From CAIWHR01 sp963813415 (lineage in GTDB: Bacteria > Pseudomonadota > Gammaproteobacteria > Burkholderiales > Casimicrobiaceae): a stretch of DNA of 64,000 nucleotides. Location of the stretch: NCBI GenBank assembly GCA_963813415.1, contig CAWEYW010000008.1:124001-188000 (forward strand), in the 5' to 3' direction. Both the position numbers and the translations under genes were made by a program. The notes beneath the pieces were generated by a model, which was not told where the DNA came from, made no database searches, and saw only the letters and a list, made by a program, of their open reading frames with translations. Numbering within the stretch: the stretch's first letter is position 1; each line of letters begins with the position of its first letter. Shown here in pieces: positions 16,781-25,751 of the stretch.

Positions 16781-17791
16781 TCAGGCGAGCCGGCGACCGA
16801 AGAGGGGATACGACGGGTCGTTGTAGCCCGGCGTCGAAGGGTGCCCCGGGGCGACCAGGCTGTTCACCAGCGCCTCGTCCTCCGCGGTCCACGCGGTGCC
16901 CAAGGCGGCGACGTACTCCTGCCACTGTTCCAAGGTGCGCGGTCCGGCGACCACGGAGGTGACGATGCGATTCGCCCAGAGCCAGGCGAGCGCGAATTGC
17001 AGCGGCGAGCGGTCGGTGGCCCTGGCGTGCGCCTGCAGCCGTTGCGCGATGCGCAGCGACTCTTCGCGGAACTCGGTCTGCATCATGCGTGTGTCCTGGC
17101 GACCCGCCCGGGTGTCTGCGGGCGGCGCAGCACCCGGCACGTACTTCGCCGTGAGCACGCCGCGCGCGATCGGCGAATACGGCGCGACGCCCAGTCCGTA
17201 GTGATCGCTCGCCGGCAGGATCTCCACCTCGGCAATGCGATTCAGCAGGTTGTAATGCGGCTGGCAGACCACCGGCGCCGGCACACCCATCGTGCGGCAC
17301 AGGTGCACGACCTCCGCGATGCGCCAGCCACGGAAGTTCGACACCCCGAAGTAGCGAATCTTGCCGCTGCGCACGAGATCACCGATCGCGGCGACGGTTT
17401 CCGCGAGCGGCGTCCCCGGGTCGTCGCGATGCAGGTAATAAATGTCGATGAAGTCGGTGCGCAACCGCTCCAGGCTTTCGTCGCACGCGCGCAGCATCCA
17501 GCGTCGCGAAAGTCCGCCATCGTGCGGCAGCGCGGTCATCGGATTACCCACCTTGGTGGCCACGATCCAGTGGTGCCGCCGCGCTGCGATCGCGGCCCCG
17601 ACGATGCGCTCCGACTCGCCCTCGGCGTACTTGTCGGCGGTGTCGATGAAATTGATGCCGGCATCGGCTGCTGCGTCGACGATGCGCGCGGCCGTCGCGG
17701 CGTCGGTGCGATCGCCGAACATCATCGTGCCGAGGCAGATCGGCGATACCTGCAGGCCGCTGCGGCCGAGGCGGCGATAGTCGATGGTCAT
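16781..17791 (-). CDS. Aldo/keto reductase
   Basis: This encodes 336 residues, starting at the ATG at 17791. It is a TIM-barrel NADPH-dependent oxidoreductase with the complete catalytic tetrad: Asp50 and Tyr55 in FIDTADKYAEGESE, Lys80 in IVATKVG and His121 in DIYYLHRDD. The C-terminal SVVAGPRTLEQWQEYVAALG is the cofactor-binding loop of the group that includes YajO/Tas-like reductases. It should reduce aldehydes or ketones. The substrate is not deducible. It is divergent from the RNase II-family gene. Confidence 0.92.
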   Translation of the reverse strand: MTIDYRRLGRSGLQVSPICLGTMMFGDRTDAATAARIVDAAADAGINFIDTADKYAEGESERIVGAAIAARRHHWIVATKVGNPMTALPHDGGLSRRWMLRACDESLERLRTDFIDIYYLHRDDPGTPLAETVAAIGDLVRSGKIRYFGVSNFRGWRIAEVVHLCRTMGVPAPVVCQPHYNLLNRIAEVEILPASDHYGLGVAPYSPIARGVLTAKYVPGAAPPADTRAGRQDTRMMQTEFREESLRIAQRLQAHARATDRSPLQFALAWLWANRIVTSVVAGPRTLEQWQEYVAALGTAWTAEDEALVNSLVAPGHPSTPGYNDPSYPLFGRRLA

Positions 17792-17868
17792 GGCTTCGTT
17801 CCCTGGTGAGCGCGCCACTATGCAGCAACCCCGTGCGGCGGGCAACGCGGCGCCAGTGGCATCGCCGG

Positions 17869-17874
17869 TATAAT
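17869..17874 (+). promoter_or_regulatory. -10 box upstream of the RNase II-family gene
   Basis: A perfect TATAAT stands at 17869-17874, 49 bases before the start codon at 17924. No recognisable -35 hexamer lies at the usual spacing. This is the strongest single -10 match I noticed in the window. Confidence 0.5.
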
Positions 17875-17923
17875 CGCGGCCCCGGCGGGTCGCCTGTCGC
17901 CCCGCCAGTTCCGCTCCTTCCCC

Positions 17924-19762
17924 ATGCATGTCTTTTTCGAGGACGACGGCCAGTGCAAGGCCGGGACGATCCTCGCCGACAACGAAGCGTCGCTGCAGGT
18001 CGAAGCCGCATCCGGCAAGCGCCTGAAGCTCAAGGCCGCCAGCGTGCTGCTGCGCTTCGCGTCGCCCGCGCCGGCCGCGCTCCTCGCCGATGCGCAGCGC
18101 ATGGCCGCCGAGCTGGATCCGCAGTTCCTGTGGGAGGTGGGCAGCGACGAGGAGTTCGGCTTCGGCGAGCTCGCGCAGGACTACTACGGTCACGCGCCAG
18201 CCCCGGCCGAGGCGGCCGCCGTTGCGCTCGCGCTGCATGCCGCGCCGATGTTCTTCTACCGCCGCGGCAAGGGGCGCTACCGGCGCGCGCCCGCCGAGGC
18301 GCTGCGCGCCGCGCTGGCATCGATCGAGCGCAAGCGGCGCGAAGCGGAGCAGGCGGAAATCTGGATCGACGAGCTCCGGGCGCATCGGCTGCCGCAGGCG
18401 TTCCGCGACAAGCTGCGCATGCTGCTGCACCGGCCGGACAAGCAATCGCTCGAATGGAAGGCCTTGTCGGCAGCGTGCGACGCGCTGCAGACCAATCCGC
18501 TCACGCTTCTCGCCGCGAGCGGTGCGATCCCGTCGACGCATGATTACCACTTCGATGCGTTCCTGGTGCAGGCCTTCCCGCAAGGAACCGGCTTCGGCCC
18601 ATGGGGTTCGCTCGGGGCCCGGCCGGAACTGCCGCTCGCCGGCGTGCGGGCGTTCTCGATCGACGATGCGACCACGACGGAGATCGACGACGCGTTCTCG
18701 GTGCAGCCGCATGCCGGCGGCGGCTGGCGCGTGGGCATCCACATCGCCGCGCCGGCGCTCGGCATCGCACGCGGATCGCCGCTGGACGCGATCGCGCGCC
18801 AGCGGCTGTCCACGGTCTACATGCCGGGCCACAAGATCACGATGCTGCCCGACGAAGCGGTCGACGCGTTCACGCTCGCGGCCGGCGATGCGCATCCGGC
18901 GCTGTCGCTGTACGCGGACGTCTCGGCCGAAGGCGCGCTGCTGCAGCATGAAACGAAGATCGAGCGTGTTGCGGTCAGCGCCAACCTGCGGCTCGACGCG
19001 ATCACCGAGCATTTCGCGGCACCGCTGCCCGCGCCGCAGGACCCGGAGTGGACGCCGGAGCTGCGGGTGCTGTGGCGCCTCGCGCAGGTGCTCGCCGAGC
19101 GGCGCGGCAAGCCCGACATCCAGCGCATCGACTACAGCTTCTACGTCGATTGGGATGTGACGCCGGAGGGTCGGGTGCGCATCGTTCCGCGGCCGCGCGG
19201 CTCGCCGCTCGACAAGCTCGTCGCGGAGCTGATGATCTTCACCAACAGCACCTGGGGCAAGCTGCTGGCCGATGCACGCGTCCCCGGGCTGTACCGCACG
19301 CAGGGTGGAGGGAAGGTGAAGATGAGCACCCGGCCAGCGGAGCATCAGGGTCTTGGCGTGTCGCACTACCTGTGGTCGAGCTCGCCGTTGCGCCGCTATT
19401 CCGACCTCATCAACCAGCGCCAGATCCTGGCCGTCATCTCGGGGACGAAGCCACCGTACGGCGACAACGACGCCGAGCTCTTCGGCGCGCTGGCCGATTT
19501 CGAGGCGACGTACTCGGGCTATGCCGAGTTCCAGTCGCGCATGGAGCACTACTGGTGCCTGCGCTGGCTGCTCCAGGAAAACGTGCAGGAAGCCCGCGCC
19601 AGCGTGATCCGCGAGAACCTGGTGCGGTTCGACTCGCTGCCGCTGGTGGTGCGCCTCGCCGATCTGCCTTCGTTGCCGGCCGATGCGCCGGTGCGCGTCG
19701 CGATCGGCCGCATCGACCTGCTCCTGCTCACCCTCGAATGCCGCTTTGCGGGCCCCGGCTGA
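17924..19762 (+). CDS. Ribonuclease II/R-family exoribonuclease (RNB domain)
   Basis: This encodes 612 residues. The RNB catalytic domain spans about 235-520: the acidic motif appears as AFSIDDATTTEIDDAFSV near 240-257, and the later conserved block HYLWSSSPLRRYSDLINQRQI near 481-501 is nearly invariant in the family. The N-terminal part is not a typical cold-shock pair, and the protein is shorter than RNase R, as in the betaproteobacterial VacB/RNB-like proteins. It is predicted to degrade RNA 3' to 5' in the cytoplasm. It precedes the TonB-like gene by 64 bases. Confidence 0.92.
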   Translation: MHVFFEDDGQCKAGTILADNEASLQVEAASGKRLKLKAASVLLRFASPAPAALLADAQRMAAELDPQFLWEVGSDEEFGFGELAQDYYGHAPAPAEAAAVALALHAAPMFFYRRGKGRYRRAPAEALRAALASIERKRREAEQAEIWIDELRAHRLPQAFRDKLRMLLHRPDKQSLEWKALSAACDALQTNPLTLLAASGAIPSTHDYHFDAFLVQAFPQGTGFGPWGSLGARPELPLAGVRAFSIDDATTTEIDDAFSVQPHAGGGWRVGIHIAAPALGIARGSPLDAIARQRLSTVYMPGHKITMLPDEAVDAFTLAAGDAHPALSLYADVSAEGALLQHETKIERVAVSANLRLDAITEHFAAPLPAPQDPEWTPELRVLWRLAQVLAERRGKPDIQRIDYSFYVDWDVTPEGRVRIVPRPRGSPLDKLVAELMIFTNSTWGKLLADARVPGLYRTQGGGKVKMSTRPAEHQGLGVSHYLWSSSPLRRYSDLINQRQILAVISGTKPPYGDNDAELFGALADFEATYSGYAEFQSRMEHYWCLRWLLQENVQEARASVIRENLVRFDSLPLVVRLADLPSLPADAPVRVAIGRIDLLLLTLECRFAGPG

Positions 19763-19826
19763 TGAGCGGTCGCGACGGCTATGCACCTGTCATGGGGTGC
19801 ACGCTACAATAGCCAATTGACCCGCA

Positions 19827-21185
19827 TTGGCGTCTTTGCTGGCGCCCTGCCACTTGCCGAGCCGATCCACCAAGCCGAAGCCAGCGATCCCAAGGCCCGC
19901 GACCGCAAGGCCAAGTGGGCCCGCACCCGGCAGCCCCGGGCTCGCGCTGGTCGAGGGCGCCCCGGCGCCCGTGAGCAAGCCCAAATCCGCCGTTGGCGGA
20001 AACAGCGCGAAGCGGGCAACGCCGCGCGTGGTGGCGGCCGCGCCACCCGTCGTCGACTCGCCTGCCGGGCCGGCGCGCGCGCCGGGCAGCAAGGCGCCCC
20101 GCAAGTCGCCTGCCAAGGCTGCGACCAAGGCGCCGCCAGCGTCCATCGCCGTGCCGGCCCAGGATGCGGCCGGCACAGTGCAGGCGCATGCGCAACCTGG
20201 CACGCCCGTCTCCGCACCAGCGCCGCTGCCGACGCCCGCAAGGTTGCGTGCCCTGGCCGGCGGCCTTGCGGGGAAATTCGCCCACCCGCTCCATGCGCTC
20301 CGGCGGGTGCCCGCGCGGCCTGCGCGCTGGGCCATCGCGGGATCGCCATTCTTCACCGTTGCTCTCGCCGGATCGGTGCTGATCCACCTGATCGCGCTGT
20401 CGATCCACTTCCAGCCGGAGCTGAAGCGGATGCTCGACCGCGGTCCGACGCTGGAAGTCGCGCTGGTGAATGCCAAGACCAAGGACCGGCCCGCCAAGGC
20501 GGACATCCTTGCACAGGCCAATCTCGACGGCGGCGGCAACACCGATGCCGATCGCCGCGCGCGTACGCCATTGCCGCTCATGCCCCAGTCGAAGGTGAAC
20601 GCGGAGCTCGCGATGGCGCCGCAACAGATCGAGGAGCTCGAGCAAAAGACGCAGGAGTTGCTCACGCAGCTGCGCAGCGTGCCGATCGTCGCCCCACCGG
20701 CGCCGAAGCCTTCCGAAGCGGCCGAACCGCCCGATCTCCCCAGTACCGCCGAGCTCACGCAACGGGCTTTCGAGTCGATGCGTCTCGAGGCCCAGGTGGC
20801 CAAGGAGTTCGAGGCGTACCAGAAGCGTCCGAAGCGGCGCTTCATCGGCGCCCGCGCCGAAGAATACCGGTTTGCGCGCTACGTCGAGGACTGGCGCCTC
20901 AAGGTCGAGCGCATCGGCAATCTCAACTATCCGGAAGCGGCCCGCGAGCTCAAGCTCTACGGCAACCTCATCCTGTCGGTCGCGATCCGCGCCGACGGTT
21001 CCCTCGAGAGCGTCGACGTCCATCGCTCGTCCGGGCAGCGCATTCTCGATGCTGCAGCGGTGCGCATCGTCGAGATGGGCGCGCCCTACGCACCGCTGCC
21101 GGCGAACATCCGCCGCGACACCGACGTGCTGGTCATCACCCGCACCTGGAGCTTCAGCAAGGGCGACGAGCTTCGCTCCGATTGA
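19827..21185 (+). CDS. TonB-family energy transducer-like protein
   Basis: This encodes 452 residues from a TTG at 19827. A TACAAT -10 box at 19805-19810 fits that start. About 150 residues of Ala/Pro/Lys-rich, low-complexity cytoplasmic sequence come first. One transmembrane helix follows near 174-196 (FFTVALAGSVLIHLIALSIHF), then a periplasmic linker with coiled-coil character (QQIEELEQKTQELLTQLRS). A C-terminal TonB domain of about 350-445 contains NYPEAARELKLYGNLILSV and GSLESVDVHRSSG. The order is normal for TonB, but the long N-terminal extension is unusual. No ExbBD genes are nearby. Confidence 0.85.
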   Translation: MASLLAPCHLPSRSTKPKPAIPRPATARPSGPAPGSPGLALVEGAPAPVSKPKSAVGGNSAKRATPRVVAAAPPVVDSPAGPARAPGSKAPRKSPAKAATKAPPASIAVPAQDAAGTVQAHAQPGTPVSAPAPLPTPARLRALAGGLAGKFAHPLHALRRVPARPARWAIAGSPFFTVALAGSVLIHLIALSIHFQPELKRMLDRGPTLEVALVNAKTKDRPAKADILAQANLDGGGNTDADRRARTPLPLMPQSKVNAELAMAPQQIEELEQKTQELLTQLRSVPIVAPPAPKPSEAAEPPDLPSTAELTQRAFESMRLEAQVAKEFEAYQKRPKRRFIGARAEEYRFARYVEDWRLKVERIGNLNYPEAARELKLYGNLILSVAIRADGSLESVDVHRSSGQRILDAAAVRIVEMGAPYAPLPANIRRDTDVLVITRTWSFSKGDELRSD

Positions 21186-21300
21186 GCGTGCCGGCGCCCG
21201 AATGCACGGGAACTGTCGGCGGCTCCTGCCGCCGTGGCGGCATGATGCGCGCCGCGCCCGCAGCGCCGCGCATGCGCCGCGGTCATCGACCCCGCCTTTC

Positions 21301-22017
21301 ATGACCCGCAGTACCGGTGCCGGCGCTGCCGTACGCCGCGGGTTCCTCTGGACGCTCGTGGGCCTGCTTGCCATCGTCGTGCTGTGGCTCGCCTGGGTGA
21401 CGGGCCACATCGCATGGTGGCGCTCGCACCCGCCGCGCGAGACCGCATTCATGAGCCAGCGGATGGAAGCGCTGCAGGCGGTCAACCCGCGCGCCCAGCT
21501 GCGCTACCGATGGGTACCCTACGCGCGCATCTCCAGTCACCTTAAGCGCGCCATGATCGCCGCCGAGGATGCGCGCTTCGTCGAGCACGAAGGCTTCGAC
21601 TGGGAGGGCATCGAGCTGGCGCTGGAGAAGAACCAGCGTCGGGGCCGCGTCGTCGCGGGCGGCTCGACGATAAGCCAGCAGCTCGCCAAGAACCTCTTCC
21701 TGTCGCCCGCCAAGAGCTACTGGCGCAAGATGGAGGAGGCGATCATCACGGTGCTGCTCGAGAACATGCTCGACAAGGAGCGCATTTTCGAGCTGTATCT
21801 CAACGTCATCGAGTGGGGCAACGGAGTGTTCGGTGCCGAAGCCGCGGCCCAGCGGTACTTCGGCATTCCCGCCGCGCAACTCAATGCCGAGCAGGCGGCG
21901 CGCCTCGCGGCCATGGCGCCCAATCCGCGCTTCTACGAACGCAACCAGGGCGCGCCCGGGCTCAATCGCAAGATACGCATCATCCTCGGCCGCATGCCCG
22001 GGACCGACGTGCCGTAG
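21301..22017 (+). CDS. mtgA: Monofunctional biosynthetic peptidoglycan transglycosylase
   Basis: This encodes 238 residues. A single N-terminal transmembrane helix (GFLWTLVGLLAIVVLWLAWV) anchors a periplasmic GT51 domain that polymerises lipid II into glycan strands. The signature motifs are all present: AMIAAEDARFVEHEGFDWEGI with the catalytic Glu near residue 87, GGSTISQQLAKNLFL, RKMEEAIITVLLE with the second Glu, and ELYLNVIEWGNGVFGAEAA. The length is usual. The aroE gene that commonly precedes mtgA in Burkholderiales is absent; 115 bases separate this gene from the TonB-like gene. Confidence 0.95.
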   Translation: MTRSTGAGAAVRRGFLWTLVGLLAIVVLWLAWVTGHIAWWRSHPPRETAFMSQRMEALQAVNPRAQLRYRWVPYARISSHLKRAMIAAEDARFVEHEGFDWEGIELALEKNQRRGRVVAGGSTISQQLAKNLFLSPAKSYWRKMEEAIITVLLENMLDKERIFELYLNVIEWGNGVFGAEAAAQRYFGIPAAQLNAEQAARLAAMAPNPRFYERNQGAPGLNRKIRIILGRMPGTDVP

Positions 22018-22199
22018 GACGACGGTTGCCCGCGAGCCGGCGCGAGGTCGCGTGCGATTGCGGCCGATGGCGTCCCCTCGCCTGCCGGCGCGCGCGATTC
22101 GCTCGCGTAGAATGCCGTCGGTCTTCGGCCGTGCATGCGGCCTCGTCCTGAACACAGCGTCAGGATCCGGCTTCCTCCAGGATCCCAACCTCGGCCGCC

Positions 22200-23675
22200 A
22201 TGCCCGAGCTACTCGACAACACCGGATCCGACACCCACGCCCCGCACGCGAACGTGCAGGACGCGCTGGTGGAAGTCACCGCGCTGCTGCGGCGGCACCG
22301 GCTGGTCGAAGGATTGGTGCAGCAGCAGTTCGAGCACGCCGCAGCCGGCGGGCAGGGCGATCTCGTCGACAGCGCCGTCTACCGGGAGAACAAGGCCGAG
22401 CTGCAGCGTCGCCTCGATCGGCTGCATCCGGCGGACATCGCCTACATCCTCGAGGCGCTGCCGCGCGACGAGCGGCTCTACATCTGGGACCTCGTCAAGG
22501 CCGAGCGCGACGGCGACATCCTGCTCGAAGTCTCCGATGCCGTCCGCGAATCGCTCATCTCCTCGATGGATACCGAGGAGCTCGTCGCCGCGACCGAGAG
22601 TCTCGACGCCGACGAGATCGCCGAGCTCGCGCCGGACCTCCCGCAGGAGGTCATGGACGATGTCTTCCAGAGCCTGTCGGTCGAGGAGCGCGAGCAGCTG
22701 CGAGCCGCCATGTCCTTCGAGGAGGACATGGTCGGTGCGCTGATGGATTTCGACGACGTCTCGGTCCGTCCTGACGTGACCCTCGAAGTCGTCCTGCGTT
22801 ACCTCCGGCGCTTCGACGAGCTGCCGAGCCAGACCGACCAGCTCTTCGTCGTGGACCGGGGCGAGCATCTCCTGGGCGTGCTGCCGGTCAACAAGCTCCT
22901 CGTCACCGATCCCGATGCCACGGTGCAGCAGGTCATGGCGCCCGCCGCGGTCACGCTCCTGCAGCACGCCAAGGCCGATGAGGCCGCGAGCTCGTTCGAG
23001 CGTTACGACCTCGTCTCCGCGCCCGTGATCGATACCAACGGCAAGCTCGTCGGGCGGGTGACCGTGGACGAGATCCTCGACTTCGTGCGCGAGCGCGGGC
23101 ACGAGGAGCTGCTCGCGGTGGGCGGCCTGCGCGAGGAGGAGGACGTCTTCGCCTCCGTGTGGGCATCGTTTCGCAACCGCTGGGCGTGGCTGGCGATCAA
23201 CCTCGTGACGGCTTTCATCGCCTCGCGGGTGATCGGGCTCTTCGAAGGCTCCATCCAGAAACTCGTGGCGCTTGCCGCGCTGATGCCGATCGTGGCGGGG
23301 ATCGGTGGCAACTCGGGCAACCAGACCATCACGATGATCGTGCGCGCCGCCGCGCTCGGCCAGGTCAGCGTGCAGAACGCGAGGCAGCTCATCCGCAAGG
23401 AGATCATGGTGAGCCTCGTGAACGGCCTCGTCTGGGGCGGCGTGATGGGCCTGATCGCGATGCTGCTCTACAAGGATATTTCGCTCGGGCTCGTCATGGT
23501 GCTCGCGATGACCCTCAACCTGATCCTCGCCGCGATGATGGGCGTGCTCATCCCCACGACGATGATGAAGTTCGGGCGCGATCCGGCCCTCGGCTCCTCC
23601 GTCCTGATCACCGCAGTGACCGACTCCGGCGGCTTTTTCATCTTCCTCGGCCTCGCGACGCTGTTCCTGGTCTGA
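22200..23675 (+). CDS. mgtE: Magnesium transporter MgtE
   Basis: This encodes 491 residues. The cytoplasmic N domain (about 20-150) has the acidic helical repeats typical of the Mg2+ sensor (LAPDLPQEVMDDVFQSLS). Two CBS domains follow at about 160-275 (VMAPAAVTLLQ; VSAPVIDTNGKLVGRVTVDEIL). The membrane domain from about 310 has five helices and the conserved pore text LMPIVAGIGGNSGNQT. It imports Mg2+ through a channel gated by cytosolic Mg2+. A TAGAAT box near 22109 may be its -10 element. It stands as a single transcription unit. Confidence 0.95.
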   Translation: MPELLDNTGSDTHAPHANVQDALVEVTALLRRHRLVEGLVQQQFEHAAAGGQGDLVDSAVYRENKAELQRRLDRLHPADIAYILEALPRDERLYIWDLVKAERDGDILLEVSDAVRESLISSMDTEELVAATESLDADEIAELAPDLPQEVMDDVFQSLSVEEREQLRAAMSFEEDMVGALMDFDDVSVRPDVTLEVVLRYLRRFDELPSQTDQLFVVDRGEHLLGVLPVNKLLVTDPDATVQQVMAPAAVTLLQHAKADEAASSFERYDLVSAPVIDTNGKLVGRVTVDEILDFVRERGHEELLAVGGLREEEDVFASVWASFRNRWAWLAINLVTAFIASRVIGLFEGSIQKLVALAALMPIVAGIGGNSGNQTITMIVRAAALGQVSVQNARQLIRKEIMVSLVNGLVWGGVMGLIAMLLYKDISLGLVMVLAMTLNLILAAMMGVLIPTTMMKFGRDPALGSSVLITAVTDSGGFFIFLGLATLFLV

Positions 23676-23697
23676 GCCAGCGACGCCGGTGCGCCAG

Positions 23698-23726
23698 TTG
23701 GGCGTGCCGGGCAAGCGCGCTACACT
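23698..23726 (+). promoter_or_regulatory. Sigma-70-type promoter for the secreted repeat protein
   Basis: TTGGGC at 23698-23703 and TACACT at 23721-23726 are separated by exactly 17 bases. The gene starts at 23812, giving a leader of roughly 80 bases. The hexamers match consensus at 3 and 4 of 6 positions. Confidence 0.45.
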
Positions 23727-23811
23727 GCCCAGCGGGCCGGCCGGAATAGGCCTGCTCGCAACGCTGTTTATCGTGTGTCGCACCTTTCGAACAATTCCAG
23801 GGGAGATTCCG

Positions 23812-24183
23812 ATGAGCCTTTCGTTGCGCCAGATTGCCGCGATCTTCGTGGCCCTTCTTTGTTCCGGCATTGCACTTGCCCAGGCACCGGTCAAGACGAC
23901 CGCCGGCGTGCTCACCAACACCAGCGGCATGACGCTGTACGTATTCGACAAGGACGCCGGCGGCAAGAGCGCGTGCAATGGCCCATGCGCCGGGATCTGG
24001 CCGCCGCTGATGGCTGCCGGCGATGCCAAGCCCAGCGGTGACTGGACCATCATCACCCGCGACGACGGCGCGAAGCAATGGGCGTACAAGGCGAAGCCGG
24101 TGTACCTGTACTCCAAGGACGGCAAGGCGGGTGACAAGACCGGCGACAACTTCAACAACGTATGGCACGTCGCCAAGCCCTAG
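23812..24183 (+). CDS. Secreted Lipoprotein_15-type repeat protein
   Basis: This encodes 123 residues with a strong ribosome-binding site (GGGAGA) before the ATG at 23812. The signal peptide is RQIAAIFVALLCSGIALAQ. Two short repeats of the family PF03640 type follow: MTLYVFDKDAGGKSACNGPC with a disulphide-prone Cys pair, and a second copy ending PVYLYSKDGKAGDKTGDNF. Proteins of this kind are exported, often lie beside ECF sigma / anti-sigma genes as here, and have no defined enzymatic role. The sigma gene follows after 114 bases, so a shared transcript is possible. Confidence 0.88.
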   Translation: MSLSLRQIAAIFVALLCSGIALAQAPVKTTAGVLTNTSGMTLYVFDKDAGGKSACNGPCAGIWPPLMAAGDAKPSGDWTIITRDDGAKQWAYKAKPVYLYSKDGKAGDKTGDNFNNVWHVAKP

Positions 24184-24297
24184 CGACATGCGGGCAGCGC
24201 GTTCGAGCATGCGGCGATGTGGGGCAGGTTTTGGCCTGGAGCTGGTGCGGTCCTGCGGGTCGGGCTCCAACCTGACGCGTTCGACGGCCACTGAAGC

Positions 24298-24840
24298 ATG
24301 CTGAAAGGCGCTGCCGACCCCCCGCCGCTGCCGCACCCGGAGCTGCTCGCGGCGATTCCGCGCCTGCGCCGTTACGCGCGCGTGCTGACCGGCGATGGCA
24401 CGCGTGCCGACGATCTCGTTCAGGACACGCTGGCGAGGGCCTGGGAGAAGCGGCGGCTCTGGCAGGCTGGCACGGACCTGCGCGCGTGGCTGTTCACGAT
24501 CATGCACAACGTCTACGTCAACCAGCTCTCGATCGCCCGTCGCGACGCGGCCAACGTGTCGCTCGACAGCGAGGGCGCGCACGCCGCATGGCAGGTTCCC
24601 GTGCGTGCCAACCAGCTCGAGCGCGTGGAGCTGCTCGAGATCATGCAGCAGATGGGCCGACTGCCGCCGGACCAGCGCGAGGTCCTGTTGCTCGCGGCCG
24701 TGGAAGAGATGCAATACGACGAGATCGCAGCCATGCTCGACGTGCCGATGGGCACCGTGATGTCGCGGCTTTCCCGCGCGCGCGCCAAGCTGCGCCATCT
24801 GGTCGACGAACCGTCGTCGGCGCTGCGGGTGGTGCGATGA
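24298..24840 (+). CDS. ECF RNA polymerase sigma factor
   Basis: This encodes 180 residues. Sigma region 2 lies at about 15-80, with RADDLVQDTLARAWEKRRLW as region 2.2, and GTDLRAWLFTIMHNVYVNQL follows. Region 4 is at about 115-170 (RLPPDQREVLLLAAVEEMQYDEIAAML), with the recognition helix in GTVMSRLSRARAKLR. This is a standard envelope-stress-type ECF factor. Its stop overlaps the start of the anti-sigma gene by four bases (ATGA), the usual arrangement for stoichiometric control. The target promoters are unknown. Confidence 0.93.
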   Translation: MLKGAADPPPLPHPELLAAIPRLRRYARVLTGDGTRADDLVQDTLARAWEKRRLWQAGTDLRAWLFTIMHNVYVNQLSIARRDAANVSLDSEGAHAAWQVPVRANQLERVELLEIMQQMGRLPPDQREVLLLAAVEEMQYDEIAAMLDVPMGTVMSRLSRARAKLRHLVDEPSSALRVVR

Positions 24841-25640
24841 GCACGAACCCCGCACCCTACGACGAGGCCGACGTGCATGCTTATGCCGACGGCTGCCTGC
24901 CCTCGGCACGCATGGAGTCCTTCGAGACGGCACTGCAGCGCGACCCAGCGCTGGCCGCGCGCGTGGCGGAGATCCGCGTGCAGAGCGCCGATCTGCGCGC
25001 GGCACTCGATTCGATCCTGAGCGAGCCGATTCCGGAGCGGTTGCTGATCGCCGCCAGCCCGCCGTCGCGGGTGGCCATGCTGCGCCGGCGCTTGCGTGCG
25101 GGTGCGCCGGCATTCGCCGCTGCCGCGATGCTGGTGATCGGCGTCGCGATCGGCTGGTTCGGCCGCACCCTCGACATCGAGGCGCAGGGCGTGCCGACCA
25201 CCTTCCCGCGCCAGGCGGCCTTCACGCATGCGTTGTACGCCGCCGACGTGAACCGTCCCGTGGAGGTCTGGGCGGGCGAGGAGCAACGGCTGGTCACCTG
25301 GCTCACGAAACGTCTGGGGCGTCCGGTGCACGCGCCGGACCTCAACCAGTTCGGCTATGCGCTGGTCGGCGGGCGGCTCGTTGCCGGCAACGAACGGCCC
25401 ACGGCACTGTTCATGTACGAGAACGCCGATCGGCGGCGGCTTTCGCTGCAGGTGCGCAAGGATCCGACCCATGGCGATACCGCCTTCCGTTACGCGATCG
25501 AGGATGGCGTCGGCATCTTCTACTGGATCGACGACCAGTGCAGCTACGCGCTGACCGGCAATCTCGACCGCGGCCAGCTCCTCGCCATGGCCCGTCTCGT
25601 CTACGGTCAGCTCGCCGCGCTCGACAATCCGCCGCACTGA
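24837..25640 (+). CDS. Anti-sigma factor (transmembrane)
   Basis: This encodes 267 residues, overlapping the sigma gene by four bases. The N-terminal cytoplasmic part (1-85) starts EADVHAYADGCLPSARM, resembling the first helix of anti-sigma domains, but the His-x3-Cys-x2-Cys zinc motif is absent. One transmembrane helix lies near 93-112 (FAAAAMLVIGVAIGWFGR). The periplasmic part (about 115-265) resembles that of RsiW/ChrR-unrelated anti-sigma proteins of proteobacteria (HALYAADVNRPVEVWAGEEQ). It should hold the ECF factor at the membrane until an envelope signal arrives. Confidence 0.88.
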   Translation: MSTNPAPYDEADVHAYADGCLPSARMESFETALQRDPALAARVAEIRVQSADLRAALDSILSEPIPERLLIAASPPSRVAMLRRRLRAGAPAFAAAAMLVIGVAIGWFGRTLDIEAQGVPTTFPRQAAFTHALYAADVNRPVEVWAGEEQRLVTWLTKRLGRPVHAPDLNQFGYALVGGRLVAGNERPTALFMYENADRRRLSLQVRKDPTHGDTAFRYAIEDGVGIFYWIDDQCSYALTGNLDRGQLLAMARLVYGQLAALDNPPH

Positions 25641-25751
25641 GAATGCGCGTTGCGCGTGCCAGCGTGCCGCATTGCGCCGGCGCGGCCTTGCCGCTATCGT
25701 GACGTTCCCGCATCTGCGCCCTGACATCGTGCCCGGCCGTCATCGATCATC

